DNA of 64,000 bases from Adiantum capillus-veneris (Eukaryota; Streptophyta; Polypodiopsida; Polypodiales; Pteridaceae), in assembly GCA_014529385.2 (NCBI GenBank), contig CM043953.1:112408549-112472548 (forward strand). The letters run 5' to 3'. Made by a program: the position numbers and the translations under genes. Below the pieces are notes generated by a model. It had not been told where the DNA came from, made no database searches, and was given only the letters and a program-made list of their open reading frames with translations. This document shows, in pieces, positions 47,717-58,320 of the stretch; the stretch's first letter is position 1; each line of letters opens with the position of its first letter.

Positions 47717-48203
47717 TGCTACAGCTGGAAGCCTGGCTGCCCTCCAAAATACTCGAAAATAGCTCATAGCAAGACATAAACGACTAAATCTACGTACCTA
47801 TCGACTCGGACAAATCCATAATCAAGCACAACACAATTAGAGAGAGACAGAGAGCGGGAGAGAGCAAGAGAGCGTGTGCAGGCGCACCTCCTAGAGCAGA
47901 GTGCTACGCCAGCACGGCGAGAGAGAAGAGGGAAGAGGAGAGAAGAACAACGCAAACACTGGGTGCAATCTCCCCCCGTGCAAGAGTGACCATTTCCCTC
48001 TTGCACGTATTTAATTTATAGATTCTTGAATGGTCAAAGTGAGTACAAATTGGCCGGCCGGACATAATTGGCCAAAGCTCACAAAGAGCACTTGAATAAT
48101 CAAATATACATAAAATGTAACATCCTTCTGCATAATCCATTATTTGTTGATGCTCTTGCCATCTGTCAACTGCAATAGATAATAAAATATCAATTCTATA
48201 ACA
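47717..48203 (-). repeat. G: LTR inserted in copia element H
   Basis: On the minus strand TGTTATAGAA...CTGTAGCA (487 bp), with TATA-like CTATAAATTAAATA near 48006-48019. It begins exactly where the copia RT of H breaks off. A primer site follows on its left, so it is a 5' LTR of a minus-strand element whose rest is not identified. Confidence 0.72.
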
Positions 48204-48887
48204 AGTCTGGCCTTGTGATAGTTAAGTAGATTAGACTACACACAATCTTCCTGTACATCTTGACATCCTCAACAACATCACCCTTCTCTGCACTCACCTT
48301 TGCATTCACATCCAAGGGAATAGAAATTGGCTTACAATCATCCATACCATACTTTGACAACATGTCCAAAACATACTGTCTTTGTGACAACCATACACCC
48401 TCTGGAGTCATGATCACCTCAATGCCAAGAAAGTAGCGCAACTCGCCCAAATCTTTCATTTCAAACTCCTGTTTGAAAAGACCCTTCACATGGTCAATCT
48501 CCATAGCATTGTCACCCACAATAATAAGGTCATCTATATATATGGTAATGACCACAATCCCCATATCACTCTCACGTACATAGAGTGAATGATCAGCATG
48601 AGATCTCCTAAAACCAATATTGACAAGATACTTGGCAATCCTATCATACCATGCTCTCGAGCAATACTTCAAACCATACAAAGCTTTGAGAATCCTGCAT
48701 ACATAATTTGGGTAACCAAGTGGCTGATCCATATACACTTCCTCTTACAACTCACCATTCAAGAAAGCATTAATTACATCCATTTGATGCATAATCCATC
48801 CTCTAGATGCAGCCACTGCTATGACAGCTCTCACAGTCGTCATATTTTCCACTGGAGCAAAGTCTCTTCATAGTCTATGCCATACGT
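48204..48887 (-). pseudogene. H: Ty1/copia reverse transcriptase, C-terminal part
   Basis: Minus-strand RVT_2: T-F-A-P-V near 48865, I-N-A-F-L-N-G-E-L, L-K-A-L-Y-G-L-K, the catalytic Y-I-D-D-L-I-I, D-L-G-E-L-R-Y-F-L-G-I-E-V and T-R-P-D-L. One in-frame stop lies in E-L-*-E-E-V-Y. The RT ends abruptly at LTR G and is cut on the other side by element I; the missing N-terminal part is at 60983-61268. Confidence 0.92.
48884..48887. repeat. Target-site duplication of element I, left copy (ACGT)
   Basis: Matches 60983-60986. Four bases rather than five, confirmed by continuity of the interrupted copia frame. Confidence 0.82.
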
Positions 48888-49997
48888 TGTCAGGAGTTTT
48901 TTGGAGCAAGGGATTGCGCATATGTACATATACATGCATGGTGCATCAAATAAAGAATTGCCCATTTTTCAGAGCCAGGTGGTTACGTGGGGCCCACATG
49001 TGTACAGGTAGGACAGGGTGTACATAGTGCATCGATTTTCACTATTACCAATACAACTATGTTTTTTCTACAATAAGGAGGAGTTGGTAGCGCGTAAAAA
49101 GTCTCGAGGAAGCTATCTGCGGGCCGATGACATAAGCTAAGCAGATGCGTCAGATGGCGTCGAGTGGCGTTAGGAGGTCGAACGGGGTCAATACTTGCAC
49201 GCGGAGAAGTACTGACACGACGTGGATTTTTTCTTGTGATACTTATGCAAAAAGGTCATCATGAGGACCACTTTTTGGGGCCGCTTCATGTGGTTGCGGG
49301 ATGCATTATTGGGAAAAACTGAGTGCCAGGTGTGCGGATGATGCAAAAAGGTGACAACTATGCACTGCGAGGTCAGTTTTTGGCCTCTTCGGGGTCCGTT
49401 TGAGGTCATCTAAAAGGCCAAGGGTGCCCAACTAATAAAGCTAAGTGTGGGAACTTAAAAAATGGAGAGAAGACCAGAAAAAACATGGAGAAGAGAGGAG
49501 GAACATCTGCAAGTGCGTTTTTGCTGTTTTTGGAGCATTTTTTGGCCCTAAACTGCTCTTCCGAGGTTGGATTTGAGCACTGTGACATTGCAGGGTGGGG
49601 TTTACGGGCGTTCCGGACCCAATGGCGCTGTCCATTTTGTCAAATTCCTCACATATTTTCTACTGTTTTTCTGTGTAATCTTCTCCGGTGAGTGGAGCCT
49701 CTGCTTAACTTTGTGGTTGTATCTGGTGTATTTCCTCAATACTGTGTAAACTATTTGCCCCATTAGTGTTGGGCTGAGATTCATTGAGTCTAAACAACAG
49801 AAAATTGCCTCCTTTGAGCTGAATTGAGAGTGTGTGTGTGAGTGTATATGTGTGAGTGTTGAGTGGGCAAGTGGGAAATCTCTCTCTTCTCATTCCGTCT
49901 GTGTGTTTCCTGTCTCGGCCAGGCTGGTTGTGTAAGCCGAGTGGTGCCCATAATGTGTGTGTGTATCATCCCAAGAGTGTGTGTCGGGTCATTATAT
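48888..49997 (+). repeat. Element I 5' LTR (lacks last 32 bp)
   Basis: TGTCAGGAGT... matches the 3' LTR to GGGTCATTATA (49996), then goes straight into a primer site. The terminal 32 bp of the 3' LTR (GAGGCGTTG...CCCGCTCACA) are missing here. Confidence 0.85.
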
Positions 49998-50015
49998 TGG
50001 CGCCACCACTGAGGA
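49998..50015 (+). promoter_or_regulatory. Element I primer-binding site
   Basis: TGGCGCCACCACTGAGGA, similar to the sites of C, J and K (all end GAGGA). The tRNA is not identified. Confidence 0.65.
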
Positions 50016-50695
50016 TCTTCTTCGAGTACCTTCTGCTTCGAGGTTCGGGGCTACAAGTTACAGGGACAGGTACAGGTACAGGTGATTCACACAGGTACAG
50101 GTAGCTGGAGTACAGTGATATACTAGCAGTGATGTCACTTGCAGTTGTTGTGGGTATGCATCACTTGGCACCTATTTGAGCGCATTGTCTGCTGGATTGT
50201 ACGTTACTTGTGGAAACTGCCATTGTACGCATTTGTGGAGCCATACTTGGTTGTATTTGGCAGTCCCAGCCATTTCTGAGACTTGGTCTAGAAGATAGTC
50301 ATTTCTGAGACTTGACTATACGCAATTTGCATTAGCCTTCGTGTGAGGGTCGATAGCGTGAGGTTTTTATTGAGCTGGGGGATTCTCAAATGTGGAGATC
50401 CTTTTGGTGATATAGGTAGCTGGAGCACCCTTTTCATAACCTCGCCATAGGCTATGTACTAGTGAGTCCTATTTGATGCTCGGGTTCTATTGTTGACAGT
50501 TTATGCATATATATACAGTCTATATTTTGGGTTCCTACTGCTCTACTTCTGGGGAAACTCTGTCAAAATTTTTCCAAGTTATGATGGCTGGTTTCTTGGT
50601 CTTTTGAGCCATTTATTCTATTATGCTGCTAAACTTTTGGCAAAATCAGAGGTTAAGTCAGGTGTGCCTTCTTGGGAGCTTCATGGTTGGCTTTA
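50016..50695 (+). other. Element I leader
   Basis: About 680 bp, including repeats of ACAGGT at about 50058-50102. Otherwise no feature before the small ORF. Confidence 0.55.
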
Positions 50696-50914
50696 ATGGA
50701 CAATCAAAATGGCCCTCAATTCACTCCTTTTCATTCAACTCAGAGAATCCAGATAAATGTTCATGTGTCCAGGAAGATTTTTTTCCAGCAGCGGATAGTC
50801 TTTATGTTCGGGCCGAGAAGATTAAGAGAGATCCTGGAATGTCCTTTGCCTGTTGTAATTCCGATGATTAACTATGAAAACTCATTTGACGTGCATGTGT
50901 TTGTCCTTATCTAA
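50696..50914 (+). CDS. Conserved small ORF upstream of gag (sORF72), element I copy
   Basis: 72 codons from ATG 50696 (M-D-N-Q-N-G) to TAA 50914, intact. Its twin in element J (55334-55552) is also exactly 72 codons and starts M-D-N. Shared positions include R-I-Q-I-N-V/R-I-N-I-A, S-R-K-I-x-F-Q-Q-R, V-F-M-F-G, E-I-L, P-x-x-I-P/L-x-I-N-Y, S-F-D-V-H-V-F. An upstream in-frame ATG at 50672 exists, but the M-D-N start matches J. Gag follows 103 bp later. No known domain, signal peptide or membrane segment. Conservation of length and frame in otherwise broken elements suggests past selection. Role unknown; a leader peptide or RNA-binding accessory are possibilities. Confidence 0.65.
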   Translation: MDNQNGPQFTPFHSTQRIQINVHVSRKIFFQQRIVFMFGPRRLREILECPLPVVIPMINYENSFDVHVFVLI

Positions 50915-51017
50915 ATTTGAGCTCCATTGAAGTTTGTGGAAATTGAGTCAGTCAGAAGTTTTGGGTTCTTGCACGTGTGTTCAAAGGGGTTCTCAAAGCA
51001 TCATAATTTGGGTAGCC

Positions 51018-51985
51018 ATGGATTTCTCTTATCCGGAGTTTCATGGAAGAAGTGATGAATATGTGGAAGACTTTTTGGAAAAGATGGAGGTTTCCTGCAT
51101 TAGCAACCAGATTCATGACCCTGCGCAAATGTTATTTCTTCTCCAAATTTGTTTGAAGAGTGATGCACGAGGTTGGTCTAAAGCATTTGAAGAGGAGTTG
51201 CATCTGGCTGATCCACCTGTAAGATTGAGTTGGGACAATCTACGGCATGGGTTGGAAGTGGAGTTTGTGAAGATAGAAGATCCTGACAAAGTGTGGCAAG
51301 AAGTACAAGGTTTGGTGCAGAAGGAAGATGAGCCAGTAGATGGGTACATACGTAAGTTTTCATTGGCATGGGAGCAAATGTGCAAGGCCTTAGCACCACA
51401 GGTACCCCGCCTAACATGATGAAGAAGGACAGGTTCTTGGCTAGTCTTTGGGAGAATATACGTTGGAGAGTGGAGCTAAAGAAGCTTAGGACATATGAAG
51501 ATGCATTGGAGGTAGCAAGGAACAAAGAGTGGAAGCTGAGGAAAATGAGCCAGCTAGGGGTGGAGTCTTTGCCCATGAGGTCTGAATTTCAGCCTATGGA
51601 CTCTTTACAAGGTCGCATGCCAGGGGTTCATCATGAACCAGCGGTTTCTGTTACTCCTCAGGTTATGCCAGCAGTGGTCATTACAGCAGTGCAAGATGAT
51701 GGGCTAAGGCAAGACATGAGGCAAGTGGTAGATTTAATGAAGAATCTCAGCCTAAACATGCTAGGTCAAGTGGGAAATAATCGAGGTCGAGGGAGGTATG
51801 CAAATCATCCAGGAGGTGAAGAAAGACCTAGGAATGGTGCTGGACAAAGCAATGGTAGGTTCTGGAGGCAGACGCCCACATGTTACAATTGTGGAGAGTT
51901 GGGTCAAATCAGCCCGCAATGTGATAAGCCACCAAGGATGGGGAGAGACATGTATCCATTGCCAAGACAAGTGCTAACTAGGTCA
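51018..51985 (+). pseudogene. Element I gag (broken, truncated)
   Basis: ATG 51018 (M-D-F-S-Y-P-E-F-H-G-R). Capsid features: A-R-G-W-S-K-A-F near 51168-51190, F-V-K-I-E-D-P and W-E-Q-M-C-K. A frameshift at about 51400 moves to the frame that holds a glycine/arginine-rich stretch and a zinc knuckle C-Y-N-C-G-E-L-G-Q-I-S-P-Q-C whose His is Gln. The sequence ends at about 51985, where the opposite-strand RT of J begins; a few further codons to 52015 are reverse-strand J. Confidence 0.82.
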
Positions 51986-54198
51986 AATGATTATGGCAGG
52001 AGAGACCCACTCTGAATTCTCCACTGGATAAATGAACCCTGCTGCTAGAAGCTTTCTTACCTCCTTGAGTAAAGCCTGCTCCTTGATGACTCCTAGCCTT
52101 CGTAGCTTCTGAGCCTTAGGTGTGGCCTCTGGCTTCAACTCAATTTTGTGTTGAACAACATCTACCCCACGCACGTCGGTGTAGTCTTTAGCAAAAAGCC
52201 TAGGAAACTTCCTTGGCACACATTTGAACTCCTCTCTTTCATCCTTTGTAAGTGTTGTAGACAACATACCTTCTAACATTCCTTCATCTTCCACCTTTTG
52301 GTTCTCTTGGGAACCTACCTCTTCCAAACCTCGACAAGAGGTCTCTTGGTTGCTTGGCTTAAACCTTACCCCCATGACTTCGATGGAAGACTCCTCTTCA
52401 GTAATGCTGCTGCTACTTTCTTCTTCTGAAGTGCTATCGGTCCAACCTTCTTCCGTCTCACTTTGAGATGATTCTTCATGGAGCTCCTCTTGGCGTTGCT
52501 CCTTCATGTCAAAGACAACCTTCTTATGGCTGTCATTCCTGCAAATTAATTTCCCACTCTCCCAATCCTGCAAAGCTCGCATTTTCATTAGCCATGGTCT
52601 TCCTAGGATAAATGGATAACCACTTCCCTTGGTCGACATAACATAAAAATCCACTGCCTTCTTAATGCCAAAGGCCTCCACAAAAACATTTTTACAAATG
52701 CCTACGCACCTAGCCTTGCTATTGTTTGCCATTTTCACTTTGATTTCAGGTGTCTCATGGATGTGCATGCCTAGTCTTTGCATGAGCCCTTCTGTCATGA
52801 TGCAAATTTGTGCACCCCCATCCACTAGACCTTTCCTAACCAATCTTCCTTTTATGTAACAATCTAGCACAGGTGTAATATCCTCGTTCATTTCAGCATG
52901 TGCAATTTTTACAACCGGAAAACTCTCTTTTACCTTTCTCCTAGTGCTAACTGCCTTTGTTAAATCCCTCCTAACTTGTGGGCATAATGCAAGAAACTGA
53001 GGCCATGAGATATCAGGACCCTTACCTCGCATGTCTTCCAACAGGTTGTATGGAGCCATACCATGTCCAAGAGGGAAGTCTTGGAGATTGATACGACGTC
53101 GAGTCCTCTTATTAGCTTCCTTGGTCTCCTTTGCCTTCTTGCCTTGTCCATGGTCACTCTGTGATGGGACACCCTTTTTCTCTTTACCTTTTCCTCGGCC
53201 ACGCTTAATGCCATTGGCTTCCATGTCAAACTCATTTGAATTTGTCACCTCTACCACATGCACATTTGGATCTCGCAAAGGTAGAACTCCTTCTACCCCT
53301 TGTGGAGGTGGTCTTGGTCCATTTGGCCTTTGTAGAAGCCTTGGTTGTTGACCAGTTCCTTCACCTGCATTCATCACTGGGTAATTCAAGTTAGGTCTCC
53401 CTGGCTCCCCACGGGGCCAAGGACAATTATACATCCCATGTCCAGACTCTCCGCAATTCCAACATTGCAAGACTCTCCTAGGTCGTGGATCTCGCTCTTC
53501 AGACTTCTTTGCTTGTCCCTTTGGACCTACAGCTTGTGCAAGGTGAATTGACAGGCTGCTTAAAGATTCGTTTAACTTCTCAATTACTTCCGCCGTTACC
53601 TCAGGAAGCTCCCTCGATGTTGATGCTTGTGACTTACCTTTGGGTCTAAGACCTTCTATTGGAACCTCTCCCCTTAAGCACTTGAGTTTCCTATACTTCT
53701 CAGCAGCCCTAGTTTCAGCTGCATCAAAAGTAGCAGGTGCACCCGCCTCAACTTTTACCTTAAGGTCAGGAAAGAGTCCGGCTATGAACCTCTCCTTCTT
53801 TAAAAATTCTGCACCATCACCAGGGTTAGCAACATTTCGTATCCATAGAGCCCAAAGACGTAGAAACTCTTGCTTGTACAAGTAGTAGTCATCTAAGTCT
53901 TTTTGCTTATGAGAAACAATGTCTTGCCATAGTTTTTGAGTGTTTTGGGGATCAAAGAAGTATCTCTTAAAACGATTCAAACTTCTGTGTAATTCCCCTT
54001 AACTTCCTCAGGCAAAGAGTCAAACCAAGTACTAGCATCTTTCCTAAGGACCGCCTCAAACATTTCTACACGTTCTTGATCGGTTACTATCCTCTTGATA
54101 CGGCAAGACATCTTGAAATTTGCTAAAAATAATTCTGCATCCTCTCCATGCTCTCCAAAGAAAAGAGGATATCCAGACATTTGGCGTTGGCTCTCCAT
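51986..54198 (-). pseudogene. Element J gag-protease-RT start
   Basis: Starts M-E-S-Q-R-Q-M at 54198. One frameshift near 53978 splits the capsid core (T-W-F-D-S-L-P-E-E then N-R-F-K-R-Y-F-F). From Met 53980 about 660 codons are open: zinc knuckle Cys173, Cys176, His181, Cys186 (standard spacing), a Pro-rich then basic linker (R-G-R-G-K-G-K), protease active site D-G-G-A at 387-390, flap end I-L-G-R-P-W-L at 458-464, an acidic Ser/Glu region at 495-535, and RT start ending at W-V-S-P-A-I-I-I. This is the longest open frame in the window. Confidence 0.9.
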
Positions 54199-54247
54199 TA
54201 TTATGAAAGATTACAACACGAGTTACAATAAGGGATACAATAGAGAT

Positions 54248-54706
54248 TTAGAACCACTCGCCTGCAAATGAAGAAGTGAGAAAATACCACTCTAGGTTTT
54301 CTTCTTCAGCTATCCAAGCTTCAATAAGGTCTCGATTTGTTTGATCAAAACAAAAGGGTAGACTATTGATGAGCTCTAAGAAGGGTTGAAATTCTTCAAA
54401 GCTAAGGCGATAAACAGAAATCTCTAGAACTTCATTTTCTGGATCCAAAAGAGCAACCACGTCCCAAGTGATAAATTGCACTTGCTCTACAATTCCCAAT
54501 GCACAAGCGGTTTGTATAAAAACTAGATCTTCATGCTCGTCGAAGGCCGTGAGAAAGTAGCAATTGACTAGGAGCTCCTTTCCTTCGAGTTCCACACAGT
54601 CGGAGTGAGGCAACCTTCTCACAATTTCATAAAGAACATCCTCATCAAGTCCAATCAAGTTTGCAAGATTTAAAGACTCCACTTGTGCTACAAAATTCCT
54701 GGACAA
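54248..54706 (-). CDS. Element J domain X, copy 2
   Basis: An intact 152-codon ORF just upstream of J gag. It aligns with copy 1: L-x-x-x-V-R-R-L-P-H, F-I-Q-x-x-C-A-L-x-x-V-x-x-V, L-S/T-F-x-E-F-x-P-x-L-x-L-I-N-S-L-P-F. The N-terminal L-x-x-E-V/L-Y-E-I-V-R-R-L-P looks faintly F-box-like; weak. Strongly acidic. Not a known gag, pol or env part; perhaps captured from a host gene. Confidence 0.6.
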   Translation of the reverse strand: MSRNFVAQVESLNLANLIGLDEDVLYEIVRRLPHSDCVELEGKELLVNCYFLTAFDEHEDLVFIQTACALGIVEQVQFITWDVVALLDPENEVLEISVYRLSFEEFQPFLELINSLPFCFDQTNRDLIEAWIAEEENLEWYFLTSSFAGEWF

Positions 54707-54752
54707 AAACTCCTTAGGATTATGGTTAAATCATTCAAAAGCATAAAGAGAT

Positions 54753-55232
54753 TTACAATGTCTCTGTGAACAAAGTGTCATAGAAAGTAGAGAAGGATGA
54801 GAATTTATACAAATTTGCAATCTTCTCTATGCTCTCTTTATTAAGACAAGCTCTGAATAGCTCCCTATCTCCTTTGTTGAAAGCGAAAGGAAGACTATTA
54901 ATAAGACGCAAATGAGGGAAAAATTCACCAAATGTGAGTCTATGAAGCATAAACTCTGGCCACAAGTTTCCTCAAGAGTCTTCCTCAATGGTGAAATGCA
55001 CTCGCCAAACGCCAAATTTCACTCTATTTACCAATCTTAGGGCACACACTAGTTGGATGAATGCGCGGTCTTCCTTAGTGCCCAGCAACAAGAGGAAAAT
55101 GGAATCCACGCGTAGGACCTTCCGTCTTAACTTCACCACCCTCTTGTTATGAGGGAGACGCCTTACTACTTGCTCCTGCAACTCAATTGGTAATAGAGCT
55201 AGATCTCTAAGGATTGAACTTTCACTGCACAC
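54753..55232 (-). pseudogene. Element J domain X, copy 1
   Basis: 55232-54972 (L-P-I-E-L-Q-E-Q-V-V-R-R-L-P-H, F-I-Q-L-V-C-A-L-R-L-V-N-R-V) and 54965-54753 (F-G-E-F-F-P-H-L-R-L-I-N-S-L-P-F) together make one copy, split by a stop or frameshift near 54970. It is homologous to copy 2 along its length, so the domain was tandemly duplicated. Confidence 0.6.
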
Positions 55233-55333
55233 ACATTCCTAGTTAGAACAAATGATCGTTTTTTTGTTTCTTGTAACAACTTGGACAAAGAAAAAACAAA
55301 CATACACACTATTTTGCCAGGCTGCACTTCATT

Positions 55334-55552
55334 TTAAAATAAAATGAACACATGTACATCAAAAGAAGTGTGGTAGTTGATAAGAGGTAGAATGACAGGG
55401 TTTGGTGATGCAAGAATTTCTCCTACTCTTTGGGCACCAAACATGAACACCATACGTTGTTGAAAATGGATTTTCCTACTAATTGCAATGTTTATTCTAA
55501 TGTGTGGAGTGAAATGGAAGGGGAAAACCTCTATTCCTGGGCCATTATCCAT
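55334..55552 (-). CDS. sORF72, element J copy b
   Basis: 72 codons starting M-D-N-G-P-G, intact. Very similar to the element I copy (S-R-K-I-H-F-Q-Q-R, V-F-M-F-G, F-D-V-H-V-F). Lies between copy a and domain X. Confidence 0.65.
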   Translation of the reverse strand: MDNGPGIEVFPFHFTPHIRINIAISRKIHFQQRMVFMFGAQRVGEILASPNPVILPLINYHTSFDVHVFILF

Positions 55553-55573
55553 GGTCTATGCATGACCTAATGC

Positions 55574-55786
55574 TTAAAACAAAACAAAAATATAGACGTC
55601 CAAACTAAGGTCGTACCTAATGAGAGGCAAAATAAAAGGATTTACTGAAGCGTTTATCGCGGCCAACCTAAGAGGACCTAAAATTCTACGAATGACACGT
55701 TGAAATTGCAACTTAGTACTAACAATTATGTGTACCTTTTGCTTTGCAATGGGAATGAAGGGATCATACAAATTTTCGTGATTCAT
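55574..55786 (-). CDS. sORF72, element J copy a
   Basis: 70 codons starting M-N-H-E-N, intact. More diverged but keeps K-x-x-F-Q, G-x-x-R-L/V, N-P-F/V-I-L-P-L-I and D-V-Y/H-x-F-V/I-L-F. Tandem duplicate of copy b, 22 bp apart, and the first ORF after the primer site. Confidence 0.6.
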   Translation of the reverse strand: MNHENLYDPFIPIAKQKVHIIVSTKLQFQRVIRRILGPLRLAAINASVNPFILPLIRYDLSLDVYIFVLF

Positions 55787-55840
55787 GCAAACTACTTGAC
55801 TATGCTAAAGGTTGATTCTACACAAAAATACACAAGCCGT

Positions 55841-55858
55841 TCCTCCGTGGGGACACCA
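55841..55858 (-). promoter_or_regulatory. Element J primer-binding site
   Basis: On the minus strand TGGTGTCCCCACGGAGGA, one base different from element C's site. Confidence 0.68.
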
Positions 55859-55861
55859 ATT

Positions 55862-56110
55862 TGAGGCGGTCCGGGACGGGAAACAAGAAGAGCAACCTCT
55901 AGACACCCTTCAAGGCTCCCGTGCTGCTCAATGGGGCTGGGGCACAACACAACACAAACCAAAACAACAAACCCACAGCTAAATCCCAACTACACAAGGG
56001 GCACCACCTAGAACTAGGACGCAAAAGAGGAGAATCGTTAGAGCAACCCACAAACAAGCAAGGAATTTACACTAACCCTAACACCAATGGAACAGTCTCA
56101 CACACTAAAA

Positions 56111-56200
<90 letters not shown>

Positions 56201-58320
56201 TGCTCGGGTTGCTTTGAAACGTATCGGCAATGATCAAGCAAACACAACTATATATTTAAGAAAGAGAGAGAAGGGGGGAGGGGGTGCTTGTTGCATTAAT
56301 ACCTTCTTACAAATCTGTCATGACAAATCAAAGTGAGATTAGTATTTGTTCAACATAGCTTGCGTAAATTTCACCACAACACATCACAAAGAAAACCACC
56401 CCAATCACTGTCTTAAAGCCAGAGGAGTCCTCTCCACCCTATCGCCCTCTTACAGTATGTGGGATTTATGGCTAGATTGATGACAACACCAGAGACAAGC
56501 TATCAAGAACTTAACAAAAAACACCAAGACACTTACGCATCATTGTTGTCCATTACTTCACGTTGGAAGGGAGACAAAGTATCCAAGCTTAGTCCAAATC
56601 CACCCTCCTTGATTCAGCAAATGTTGGGCTTACACTAGTAGGAGAAATGATAGATTTCCTACTCTCAATTGAATGATCACTCTCTCTCTTACAATGGCAT
56701 AGAGTTCCCTTGCTAATCCCCTATTACAACACATGCACATGCATAAAACAATGAGCTTCCACTCAAGAGCTCCTTCTAGAGAGGTTGAGCTTGGCTTCTC
56801 AAGCTATAGCATAATGCTCTTGCTTATGGCTCCCCCCTTTTGTGCTAGCTACACCCTCTTTTTATAGCAATTTTGAAGGCTAGGGTTACTCCTCTAACCA
56901 TGGTTGGGTTAGATTTTCAGCAATTTATCTAATTTCTTTTGCTTGGAACTATCAAGAAGTTGGTGGGGAACGAGAGAGGAGAGAAATGGAGGTGATAGGA
57001 CTTTTCATAGTGGGTTAGTGTTAGTAGAGTTAGTATTAATTTACAGATGGAATTGGATATTTACAATGGGAGTATCCATGTAGGATACAAATAAGGAAGA
57101 TATGGGTAAATTGGAGGAGGAAAAATGAGACTAGGTGGTCAATTTTGGAATGGAATTGTGTGTGGGAGGTATGAGTTCACCATGGTTTCTCTTATTCTTC
57201 AAGGTTGAGGAGAAGGTGAGTAGGGTGCAGAGAGGAGTGGTGAGAGATGTGGGGATGATGAGTGGAGAAGTGTGGGTGAAAGAGGAAAATGATAAAGTGG
57301 AAGAGAGAGTGTGGCTGCATAGCATGGGAAAAATGGGGTCCACTAATAAAATCATAGCTCACATCTCGTAGCTCAAAAAAATATGAAAAAATTTGAGGCA
57401 AAAGTTCAGCCCACGAGCTACAACTTTTGTTTGTATCACCTTTTCAAATTCGGAGAGCAAGTAAATTTTAAAAATTCAGCAAAACCGACCGTTTTTTTCC
57501 ACTGCACAAGGTCTTTGTGGGGTCCTTCTTTGGATGATTCTTTTGAATACCTCCAAGAGTGAGCCCTCCATAGTGCATGTATGCATGCCACCTACCCTTG
57601 ACCTTATTTGGTAGGTCTATAATTGAAGATATTGTTGAAATTATGATATAAGTGAATAGTACAACTAAGAAAATCAAATATTGAGGGGTCTAAAAAATAT
57701 GTACATGTCAAATATAAATGATATAAGTGGAAAAAAATATAAAGGGGTCAAAAGAAATCTCTCTCATTATGAAGCTACCATAAAAAGATAAATATTTTTG
57801 GTGTTCTAATTTTTTAGGAAAAAAAACAAAATAGATGTAGGAAGGGAAAAATCACAATAGTGAAAAAATATACACATAAATAAAACTAGTTTTTTTGGAT
57901 TTTTGTTGGGGTGGAGCTACACCAAATATAAGAGAAGCTTACATGAAAATATTTCTATATGGAATAAAGAGTATGAAAAATGGTAAGAAAAAATTGTGGT
58001 AATGGTGAGGCAATGTACAGAGCATAAATAGCACACACCTAGGTAGAAATATTTAAATAAATACCAAAATAATTATGAAAGAATCTTTTATTTAGGCCCT
58101 ATATACAAAGAAATATTTACATACGCATGGGCCATAATATACTTATATTTTTTAATTTTTTTGGCTCAACTAGCCCAATGACTAGCTAATTGAGGGTTTT
58201 TTAAGAAGATATGGGAAAAGTCCCGTGACTCACGCACGCCTATGTACAGTGAAATGGTAGGGATAGCCACAGTGTTTGGGTGATTTTGGTAGGGTGAGGT
58301 AACTCACTGTGGCAATTACA
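55862..58320 (-). repeat. Element J 5' LTR (start uncertain)
   Basis: The minus-strand end CGCCTCA adjoins the primer site. The start TGTAATTGCC at 58320 is inferred because element I's RNase H remnant resumes a few bases beyond. If right, the LTR is about 2.46 kb. It contains a GA array (56113-56198) and a TATA-like stretch near 56250. No coding sequence seen. Confidence 0.5.
56113..56198. repeat. (GA)n microsatellite, about 86 bp, in J LTR
   Basis: Uninterrupted GA array. Confidence 0.96.

Larger units (their letters stand above)
51986..58320 (-). mobile_element. Element J: minus-strand Ty3/gypsy remnant inside element I
   Basis: Minus strand: LTR (55862-about 58320), primer site, two sORF72 copies, two copies of domain X, gag, protease and the start of RT, where it is cut off at 51986. 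The RT body, RNase H, integrase and 3' LTR are missing, as are I's protease and RT. A deletion after insertion would explain both losses. Confidence 0.78.

Noticed and set aside
47717..48203. G as the 3' LTR of copia element H
   Set aside because: A TGGTATCAGAGC primer site follows it on the side away from H, and it cuts H in the middle of RT, so it is a 5' LTR of another element.
54248..55232. Domain X as a host F-box gene
   Set aside because: The F-box resemblance is short and the domain lies exactly between J's primer site and gag, so it belongs to the element; host origin is only a possibility.
56921..58320. A separate gene in the AT-rich stretch before element I's integrase
   Set aside because: Only short ORFs; better explained as the U3 part of J's long LTR.
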